Shown here piece after piece: positions 1 to 4,916 of a DNA stretch of 7,128 nucleotides. Source of the stretch: Flavobacteriales bacterium UBA972 (lineage in GTDB: Bacteria; Bacteroidota; Bacteroidia; Flavobacteriales; Schleiferiaceae); the NCBI GenBank assembly GCA_002292855.1, contig DBBY01000005.1:2790-9917 (forward strand), given 5' to 3'. Within the stretch, counting starts at the first letter, position 1. The number at the start of each line of letters is the position of its first letter. A model generated the notes under the pieces. It searched no databases. It was given only the letters and a program-made list of their open reading frames with translations, and was not told where the DNA came from. A program made the translations under genes and the position numbers.

Positions 1-63
1 TGGGACGTGGTGAACCGCAGAAACGAGGTGGCCGTGGAGGTGGTTTGGCCCAGCTCTAACTGA
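1..63 (+). CDS. 3' end of an unidentified upstream gene (partial)
   Basis: Frame 1 is open from the window edge to a TGA at 61-63. It gives about 20 residues, starting WDVVNRRNEV and ending in PSSN. About 17 of 20 third codon positions are G or C, which matches the GC-rich codon style of the M14 and metG genes further down. That is why I prefer this frame. Frame 3 is also open, to a TAA at 57-59, and would encode an RGG-type glycine/arginine-rich tail, but its third positions are much less GC-rich. Too little is visible to assign a family. The hydrophobic alternation in the tail would suit a final beta strand. No canonical terminator follows. Confidence 0.4.
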   Translation, partial: WDVVNRRNEVAVEVVWPSSN

Positions 64-80
64 TACAGAGCCAATTCCCT

Positions 81-129
81 TTACTTAAGTAGCAGCCCAT
101 GACGGCAACTGCTCTGTGGTGTTAAGTGA
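81..129. repeat. Imperfect inverted repeat downstream of the first gene
   Basis: TTACTTAA (81-88) can pair with TTAAGTGA (122-129), giving eight pairs with one G-U. Inside it, AGCAG (91-95) can pair with CTGCT (109-113). No T-run follows, so it is not a normal intrinsic terminator. It could be a weak 3'-end structure for the upstream transcript. The inner part also resembles the 3' end of the tRNA-Arg at 4774-4845, described in the findings. Function unknown. Confidence 0.3.
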
Positions 130-155
130 GGTTGTTCTTAGTATTAACAAGCCTC

Positions 156-185
156 TTCAAAAGGTTTATAAATTAACCTTTTGAA
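156..185. repeat. Perfect 11-bp inverted repeat upstream of the secreted-protein gene
   Basis: TTCAAAAGGTT (156-166) is the exact reverse complement of AACCTTTTGAA (175-185), with an 8-nt AT-rich spacer. It lies about 90 bp upstream of the start codon at 272. The arms contain A4/T4 tracts, but no T-run follows on either strand. It could be an operator-like dyad or a weak terminator between the upstream gene and the secreted-protein gene. The symmetry is plain in the sequence; the role is inference. Confidence 0.45.
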
Positions 186-230
186 AATATTCAATGGGTT
201 TTTGACGAATTTTTGATAACATCAGGGAGA

Positions 231-238
231 TACTATTG
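231..238 (+). promoter_or_regulatory. Weak Bacteroidota-type -7 box candidate for the 272-3265 gene
   Basis: TACTATTG differs at one position from the Bacteroidota consensus TAnnTTTG. It would place the transcript start about 25-30 nt before the ATG at 272. The nearest upstream TTG (213-215) is only 15 nt away, shorter than the usual 19-21, so the -33 element is not convincing. No Shine-Dalgarno sequence precedes the ATG. Confidence 0.25.
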
Positions 239-271
239 CTTCGGATTTTTACATCTTAAACAATATTCCTG

Positions 272-3265
272 ATGAAACTTAACTTATTTCTCCTTTCTCT
301 TCTCACTGCCTTTGCTGCAACGGCCCAAATTAGTGGAGACCTACTGCCTATCGCATACCGCATGAACGCAACCGGTGCTACCGACGAAGTTCTGTTTGTC
401 TGTACCAATAATTTGGCAGGAGGTACCGTACTACAATTCACTGATGCGAAATTCACCACTAATGCTCAAGCCCAATGCGCTGGCGGATTAACCTGGACGG
501 CGCCTGCCTCTGGCTTGCCCGCAGGCTCCATTATCAGCATTCAGACCGATTTAGGAGTTGCAAATCCTGGTACCGCAGTCGGTTCAACTTTTGGATTGAG
601 CTCAAGCGGTGACCAGTGCATTGTTTATCTCGGCCCGGTAACCAGCCCTACCTACATTACAGCCTTAAGTTCTAAAGCTTGGACAACAGGTGTCTTGACT
701 ACCTGTTCGGGTTCAAATAGCATTCTGCCTTCCACTCTGTCTTCGTCTACTTCCATAAGTTTGGCCACTGCGCCCGGAAGCGTGAGTTCCAATTCAGCCA
801 ATGCATACTTCACTGGGAGTCAAAGTGGAACTTGGGCTAGCATCAAGGATTCTATTACGAATCCGCTAAAGTGGCTGGCTGCGGCTTCAGGCACGGCGCC
901 TCAAACCTGGCCTGCATGGAACTTTCCTGGCCCACCCGCGGTGACCTCAGCGTACATTAAAAGTGCAACCGAGATCAATGTTGTTTTTTCTAGGGATATG
1001 AACAGTGTCAGTGCTACGAATTTGACTAACTACATTGGTTTGCCTGGACTAAGCTCTGCCACCATGACCCAAAATGGCAGTCTTTCTGATACCGTAACCT
1101 TAAGCATACCTAACGGATTCAGCAATGGCTCATCCTACTCGCTTTTAGTCAGTAATGTGACGGATGCACAAGGCGTTGGAATTTTTACTCCTTTCAACTA
1201 TACTTTTTCGTACCAAACCGCTGCCCAATTTAGCGGCCGGAGTAAGGTGATTGAAGAAGGAGGTCCAGCTCAAACTGTTACCTTGACGATTACCAATCCG
1301 TCCAATACGACCTTGGACTTATTGATTCAAGGCCTTCCCTGGAGCACTGCTTCTTCAAACGATGTTTCAATAAGTCAATTCAGTATCCCAATTACTCCAA
1401 CGACAACTTCAGTCTCATTCAGCATAAGTGCCACGAACGATGTTTTGCCTGAAAACGATGAGTACTTCGTCGTCAAATTGTCTGGAGTTACTGCGGTAGG
1501 TCCAAACTTTTTCACGACCTACATCAAGGATAACGACAAGATTGTTCCAAATACCACTAAGCGGATTGAGTTAGCCCATCGGAGCTCATTTAAACCCGAC
1601 ACCTCTGGAAGCACTTGCGAGGTAGTTGCTCACGACCCAGCAAGCCAACGAATCATAACCAACAGTGCTGTTCAGAACCGAGTTGACATTTCGGATTTTT
1701 CAAATCCCGATAGCATTGTCCTTATTCAATCTATTGATATGACTCCTTATGGCGGAACCACCAGCGTTGCGGTTAAAAACGGACTAATTGCCGTTGCCAG
1801 CCCTGATACGGTGGAGACTAACCTTGGTAAGGTCGTTTTTTTCAATATCAATGGCACCCTACTGGGCACTGTTCAAGTTGGCGCATTACCCGACATGATA
1901 ACCTTCACCCCCAACGGTCAAAAATTACTCGTTGCGAACGAAGGCCAGCCTAACGACGATTATTCAATAGACCCCCAAGGATCGATCAGTATTATTGATG
2001 TAACGGATACCATCTTCACTGCGGCTGACGTTACTACGATTTCGTTCACTTCATTTGATAATCAGCTAGTAACACTTAAAGCTCAAGGCTATCGGAATAC
2101 AACTTCAAACAGTACACTCTCACAAGATGCTGAACCAGAATATATTACCGTATCTGACAACAGCCAAATTGCTTGGGTTACCCTTCAAGAAAACAATGCA
2201 ATAGCACGAGTAAGTGTTGACAGCGCAGTAGTTACTCATATTTTCCCTCTCGGAACTGCAGACATGATGAGTTCATCACGGAGTATGGATGCTAGCGACC
2301 AAGGAACTTCGATTATCCACGCAAATTGGCCTACTAAACAGTTTTTTATTCCTGACGCGCTCGCTCAGTTTAGCCGAAACAACCAGGCCTATTTAATTAC
2401 TGCTAATGAAGGAGACGAACGGGAATACAGCGCCTTGAACGAGCGCTCCTCAGTGAGTTCATTAACATTAGATGCTGGCGCATACCCCAATGCGGCCATG
2501 CTTAAGGAGTCTCACGCTTTGGGCCGCTTTCGTGCCACTAACAAAAATGGTGATACCGATGGAGACGGTGATATTGATCAAATTCACGGAGTGGGCTCGC
2601 GGTCATTCTCTATTTGGAATGCTTCAACGGGTGCACTCGTTTACGATTCTGGAGATTTGATGGAGCGATACATTGCCAACCACCCGACATGGTCAAAAAT
2701 ATTCAATAGCGATTCCGAAGAAAACAAATTCAAGGCACGAAGCCGAAGCAAGGGCCCTGAACCAGAGGGAGTATGCATCGCAGAATTTGGTTCGCACACC
2801 TATGCATTTGTTGCGGCGGAACGAATCGGCGGAGTATTTGTGTTTGGCTTGGACAATCCGGTCAATCCAGAATTTATCGACTATATAAATACCCGCAATG
2901 ACAGTGTTCTTGGAGGCGATCTCGGGCCAGAAACCCTTGCATTTGTAAAGCCCCAAAACAGCCCTGACGGGATGCCTTATATCTTGGTGGCCAACGAGAT
3001 AAGTGGTACTATTTCAGTCTTTGAAATTCAACGAGCCAACATCGGTCTACCCGAGGAGCAGTCGTTCCAATCATTTGCCGTTTATCCTAACCCAACCAAT
3101 GGTCTTATCGAGTTCAAGCTGCAGCGCGATCTGTTCGTAACCGATTTAACTGGAACCATTGTGTACCGCAATCAAAATGTCCAGTCATGTGACCTAAGTA
3201 ATTTGCCGAGTGGTGTTTACTTCATTCATGGCGACTTCGGGGTGGCGAAAGTTGTTAAGCTCTAA
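272..3265 (+). CDS. Secreted choice-of-anchor I family protein with T9SS C-terminal sorting domain
   Basis: This 997-aa protein appears complete. Residues 1-19 are a Sec signal peptide (MKLNLFLLSLLTAFAATA, likely cleaved before Q19). Residues about 20-215 match the N-terminal beta domain seen in secreted nuclease- or lamin-tail-like proteins (GGTVLQFTDAKF, LTWTAPASGLPAGS). Residues about 221-314 look like an SbsA-type Ig-like domain (PPAVTSAYIKSATEINVVFS). Residues about 315-423 look Calx-beta-like (VLPENDEYFVVKLSGV). Residues about 430-920 are the choice-of-anchor I region, with propeller-like motifs (LLVANEGQPNDDYS, ITANEGDEREY, GPEPEGV, GPETLAF) and an Asp-rich, probably Ca-binding loop DTDGDGDID (761-769) that is normal for this family. 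Residues about 934-997 are a type A T9SS sorting domain (VYPNPTNG, LSNLPSGVYFI), so export across the outer membrane and surface attachment or release is expected. No catalytic activity can be assigned; homologues are often loosely called alkaline phosphatase- or glycoprotein-like. The gene stands alone, ends at a strong terminator and is AT-richer than its downstream neighbours. Confidence 0.88.
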   Translation: MKLNLFLLSLLTAFAATAQISGDLLPIAYRMNATGATDEVLFVCTNNLAGGTVLQFTDAKFTTNAQAQCAGGLTWTAPASGLPAGSIISIQTDLGVANPGTAVGSTFGLSSSGDQCIVYLGPVTSPTYITALSSKAWTTGVLTTCSGSNSILPSTLSSSTSISLATAPGSVSSNSANAYFTGSQSGTWASIKDSITNPLKWLAAASGTAPQTWPAWNFPGPPAVTSAYIKSATEINVVFSRDMNSVSATNLTNYIGLPGLSSATMTQNGSLSDTVTLSIPNGFSNGSSYSLLVSNVTDAQGVGIFTPFNYTFSYQTAAQFSGRSKVIEEGGPAQTVTLTITNPSNTTLDLLIQGLPWSTASSNDVSISQFSIPITPTTTSVSFSISATNDVLPENDEYFVVKLSGVTAVGPNFFTTYIKDNDKIVPNTTKRIELAHRSSFKPDTSGSTCEVVAHDPASQRIITNSAVQNRVDISDFSNPDSIVLIQSIDMTPYGGTTSVAVKNGLIAVASPDTVETNLGKVVFFNINGTLLGTVQVGALPDMITFTPNGQKLLVANEGQPNDDYSIDPQGSISIIDVTDTIFTAADVTTISFTSFDNQLVTLKAQGYRNTTSNSTLSQDAEPEYITVSDNSQIAWVTLQENNAIARVSVDSAVVTHIFPLGTADMMSSSRSMDASDQGTSIIHANWPTKQFFIPDALAQFSRNNQAYLITANEGDEREYSALNERSSVSSLTLDAGAYPNAAMLKESHALGRFRATNKNGDTDGDGDIDQIHGVGSRSFSIWNASTGALVYDSGDLMERYIANHPTWSKIFNSDSEENKFKARSRSKGPEPEGVCIAEFGSHTYAFVAAERIGGVFVFGLDNPVNPEFIDYINTRNDSVLGGDLGPETLAFVKPQNSPDGMPYILVANEISGTISVFEIQRANIGLPEEQSFQSFAVYPNPTNGLIEFKLQRDLFVTDLTGTIVYRNQNVQSCDLSNLPSGVYFIHGDFGVAKVVKL

Positions 3266-3287
3266 ATTCGATTTAGTCGATTTACTT

Positions 3288-3318
3288 AAAACCGCCTCTG
3301 ACGAGGCGGTTTTTTTTT
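3288..3318 (+). terminator. Strong Rho-independent terminator, possibly bidirectional
   Basis: The stem ACCGCCTC (3291-3298) / GAGGCGGT (3303-3310) has a TGAC loop. It is extended by A-T pairs on both sides and followed by an uninterrupted T-run to 3318. It lies 22 nt after the stop codon of the secreted-protein gene. On the - strand the same stem is followed by TTTT, so it could also stop transcription arriving from the tRNA-fragment side. Confidence 0.93.
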
Positions 3319-3325
3319 GCATCTA

Positions 3326-3356
3326 CGAGCAGAATCGAACTGCTACCTGAAGTTTA
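3326..3356 (-). pseudogene. 3'-half fragment of a tRNA-Arg gene (direct repeat of 4780-4810)
   Basis: These 31 nt match 29 of 31 positions of the intact tRNA-Arg at 4780-4810, in the same orientation. Read on the - strand, the match covers the end of the anticodon loop, the 3' anticodon stem, the variable loop, the whole T arm (AGCAG/CTGCT with loop TTCGATT) and the first acceptor bases. Clear similarity stops at both ends. The sequence that would form the 5' anticodon stem does not pair, and the acceptor 3' strand is absent, so it cannot be a working tRNA. One of the two differences changes a G-U pair of the anticodon stem into a potential G-C pair (position 43), which suggests a variant tRNA-Arg allele rather than random decay. 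It is either a displaced attachment-site remnant or a decayed tRNA duplicate. Confidence 0.75.
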
Positions 3357-3381
3357 ACAATCGCTAATTTCAAACCCTTTT

Positions 3382-3408
3382 AAACTCCTACTTTTTTTAT
3401 AGGAGTTT
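3382..3408. repeat. 9-bp inverted repeat in the flavoprotein promoter region
   Basis: AAACTCCTA (3382-3390) is the exact reverse complement of TAGGAGTTT (3400-3408), separated by a T-rich 9-nt spacer. It lies directly upstream of the TACCTTTG box and covers the place where a -33 element would be expected. It may be an operator dyad for the flavoprotein gene. A transcript hairpin is possible only if transcription enters from further upstream. Confidence 0.45.
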
Positions 3409-3410
3409 TG

Positions 3411-3418
3411 TACCTTTG
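3411..3418 (+). promoter_or_regulatory. Bacteroidota -7 box for the flavoprotein gene
   Basis: TACCTTTG is a perfect match to TAnnTTTG. No clear TTG lies 19-21 nt upstream, only a T-rich tract. Transcription would begin about 3422-3425, at or next to the preferred GTG start codon (3423), which implies a leaderless or nearly leaderless mRNA. The strong upstream terminator makes a separate promoter for this gene likely. Confidence 0.5.
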
Positions 3419-3422
3419 GAAC

Positions 3423-4754
3423 GTGATTCCCCTCTCTTTTACCCACGTTATTGTCGGGGGTGGCCTAAGTGGCAGCCTCGCCCTCATTGAATTGCTTCGC
3501 AAATACACTGCGCCAATTTCGATTGCCGTACTCGAAGAAAGTCCGCACCGCTTGTTTAAAGGCAAAGCCTATTCGGCCGACGTTTCCGTCCAGGTACTGA
3601 ACGTTCCGGCTGACCACATGAGCGCCTACTGGGATCAACCCTTGCACCTCGTCCAATGGCTGGAGGCGCGCGGGCTAAACTATGGGGCCAGCGACTTCAT
3701 TCCACGCCAACTCTACGGAAGCTACCTCGCCGAAACCGTCCATGAGGCCCTTGGAACCCATCCCCAGCATCGTGTTCAGTTTTTCATGGAACGCCTCGAA
3801 GCCATTCAACCCGACGGACACAATGGATACGCGCTTCGTTCTGCCAAGCACGATTTTACCGCCCAGCATGTTTGGATTGCCACCGGGAACTTTAGTCCTG
3901 CCGACCTCGTGTCTGACACTGAAGTCGTGCAGCACCCCAACTACTTAGGTGACCCTTGGCGTGGCGCTGGCCTGCGGTTCATTCCCAACGGAGCCTCCAT
4001 TCTACTCGTGGGTACGGGGCTTACTATGGTCGACCAAGTGCTTTCACTCCAGGCTCAAGGCCACCACGGGGCAATTTATGCTCTTTCTCGGCGCGGATTT
4101 TATCCGCAACCCCACCAGTCGAGCCCAGCATATTCATGGTTTGCGGACTACGCCGGCATCCCTACTAATCCCTTGAGCCTTTTGCAGCTGGTGCGTTCCG
4201 AGGTGCAGCGAGCTGCCGAGCTTGGCATTCCATGGACCTCTGTGGTCAACGACCTAAGAACCTACACACCAATGCTTTGGCAACAATGGGACTTATCCCA
4301 GCGCCAGCAGTTCCTGAGGCACGTGCGGCCCTATTGGGAGGTGCACCGCCATCGGCTTCCTGCCGACAGCATTGCGGCCCTCAACAACCTTGAACAACGC
4401 GGGCAACTCATGCGCTTCGCAGCCCGCCTAGAAAATGTCGCCGCTACCGAAAAGGGCTTCTGCGTGCGCTTTGTTCCGCGCGGGGCACGATCAGCCCAAA
4501 CCCTAGACGTAAACTGGATTTTGAACTGCACTGGCCCGCAGTCACTAGGCAAAAAGCTCAACGAGCCCTGGATTCAATCTGGAATTGCCAACGATCTTCT
4601 TAAGTCTGATGCTCTTCAACTGGGCATTGAACTTGGCACCAAGGCCAACAACAGGCTTCATCTAATCGGACCACCCCGAAAGGGAAGCTCCTGGGAAAGC
4701 ACCGCGTTGCGAGAAATCCGCCAGCAAGTAAAAGAAGAAGTAGCTAAAATCTAA
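3423..4754 (+). CDS. FAD/NAD(P)-binding protein, YdhS-like (COG4529-type)
   Basis: A probable cytoplasmic flavoprotein oxidoreductase of the FAD-NAD(P)-binding family that includes E. coli YdhS; its substrate is unknown. I take the GTG at 3423 as the start (443 aa, MIPLSFTHVIVGGGLSG). An in-frame TTG at 3408 adds five residues but overlaps the promoter box. In the GTG numbering, the dinucleotide-binding motif VIVGGGLSGS is near residues 9-18. The family block GKAYSADVSVQVLNVPADHM follows at about 47-66. A second nucleotide-binding motif, LLVGTGLTMVDQVLSL, starts near 194, followed by ALSRRGFYPQPH (about 220-231). The C-terminal flavin-side motif is LIGPPRKGSSWESTALREIR. All signature segments are present, so the gene looks intact and of usual length. 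There is no signal peptide. It stands alone between a tRNA-Arg fragment and the convergent intact tRNA, 19 nt before that tRNA's 3' end, with no clear terminator. Confidence 0.85.
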   Translation: MIPLSFTHVIVGGGLSGSLALIELLRKYTAPISIAVLEESPHRLFKGKAYSADVSVQVLNVPADHMSAYWDQPLHLVQWLEARGLNYGASDFIPRQLYGSYLAETVHEALGTHPQHRVQFFMERLEAIQPDGHNGYALRSAKHDFTAQHVWIATGNFSPADLVSDTEVVQHPNYLGDPWRGAGLRFIPNGASILLVGTGLTMVDQVLSLQAQGHHGAIYALSRRGFYPQPHQSSPAYSWFADYAGIPTNPLSLLQLVRSEVQRAAELGIPWTSVVNDLRTYTPMLWQQWDLSQRQQFLRHVRPYWEVHRHRLPADSIAALNNLEQRGQLMRFAARLENVAATEKGFCVRFVPRGARSAQTLDVNWILNCTGPQSLGKKLNEPWIQSGIANDLLKSDALQLGIELGTKANNRLHLIGPPRKGSSWESTALREIRQQVKEEVAKI

Positions 4755-4773
4755 GCTCTTGAATATCAGTTAG

Positions 4774-4845
4774 CAGCCCCGAGCAGAATCGAACTGCTAT
4801 CTAAAGTTTAGGAAACTTCTATTCTATCCGTTGAACTACGGGGCC
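4774..4845 (-). tRNA. tRNA-Arg (anticodon CCT)
   Basis: A 72-nt cloverleaf can be built by hand. The acceptor is GGCCCCG/CGGGGCT (first pair G-U) with discriminator G. The D stem is GTTC/GAAT and the anticodon stem is GAAGT/ACTTT around loop TTCCTAA, giving anticodon CCT (Arg, codon AGG). The variable loop is AGAT and the T arm is AGCAG/CTGCT with loop TTCGATT. CCA is not encoded. The gene is convergent with the flavoprotein gene and divergent from the M14 peptidase gene. Its 3' half is repeated at 3326-3356. No strong terminator follows it on the - strand before the flavoprotein gene. Confidence 0.95.
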
Positions 4846-4853
4846 GAAGCCTG

Positions 4854-4861
4854 CAAAATTA
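4854..4861 (-). promoter_or_regulatory. Bacteroidota -7 box for tRNA-Arg
   Basis: Read on the - strand, TAATTTTG matches TAnnTTTG exactly and ends 8 nt before the first base of the tRNA. That places the transcript start at or a few bases upstream of the mature 5' end. No TTG is visible at the usual -33 distance. Confidence 0.5.
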
Positions 4862-4904
4862 ACCCTTGAAGCTGCAGCGGCAGCGATGCCTCGCCCTAAG
4901 AGCC

Positions 4905-4912
4905 TAAATTCG
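4905..4912 (+). promoter_or_regulatory. Possible -7 box for the M14 peptidase gene
   Basis: TAAATTCG has one mismatch to TAnnTTTG and ends four bases before the ATG at 4917. If used, the transcript would be nearly leaderless. No TTG lies at the expected distance upstream, and no Shine-Dalgarno sequence is seen. The 71-bp gap to the divergent tRNA must hold both promoters. Confidence 0.2.
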
Positions 4913-4916
4913 CAGC

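Larger units (their letters stand above)
3326..4845. mobile_element. Candidate minimal islet bounded by tRNA-Arg repeats
   Basis: An intact tRNA-Arg(CCT) stands at one end and a copy of its 3' half stands in direct orientation at the other, with a period of 1454 bp. A single gene, the YdhS-like flavoprotein, lies between. This matches what remains when an element inserts into a tRNA 3' end and restores the tRNA while displacing the old 3' end. Against it, there is no integrase, relaxase or phage gene, and the cargo gene's G+C (about 57% in a sampled line) is close to that of the following genes. The geometry is seen directly; the insertion history is inference. Confidence 0.3.

Noticed and set aside
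3..59. Frame 3 reading with an RGG-type Gly/Arg-rich tail, as in some RNA helicases or pseudouridine synthases.
   Set aside because: It is open and tempting, but its third codon positions are far less GC-rich than the local style, while frame 1 fits well. It cannot be excluded with so few codons.
2552..2578. The DTDGDGDID segment as a dockerin repeat.
   Set aside because: It is a single loop embedded in the choice-of-anchor I region and typical of that family; there is no second repeat and no cohesin context.
3268..3284. Short tandem TCGATTTA repeat after the secreted-protein stop codon.
   Set aside because: Two 8-nt copies in AT-rich sequence are easily explained by chance, and no function is suggested.
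3326..3395. A functional tRNA-Asn, because the fragment's anticodon-loop position reads TTGTTAA (GTT).
   Set aside because: The 5' side of the anticodon stem does not pair with ACTTC and no acceptor stem can be formed. The anticodon triplet appears to come from flanking sequence after the tRNA similarity ends.
3408..3422. TTG at 3408 as the flavoprotein start.
   Set aside because: The codons overlap a perfect -7 box, and the five extra residues precede an N-terminus (MIPLSFTHVIVGGG) that already fits the family.
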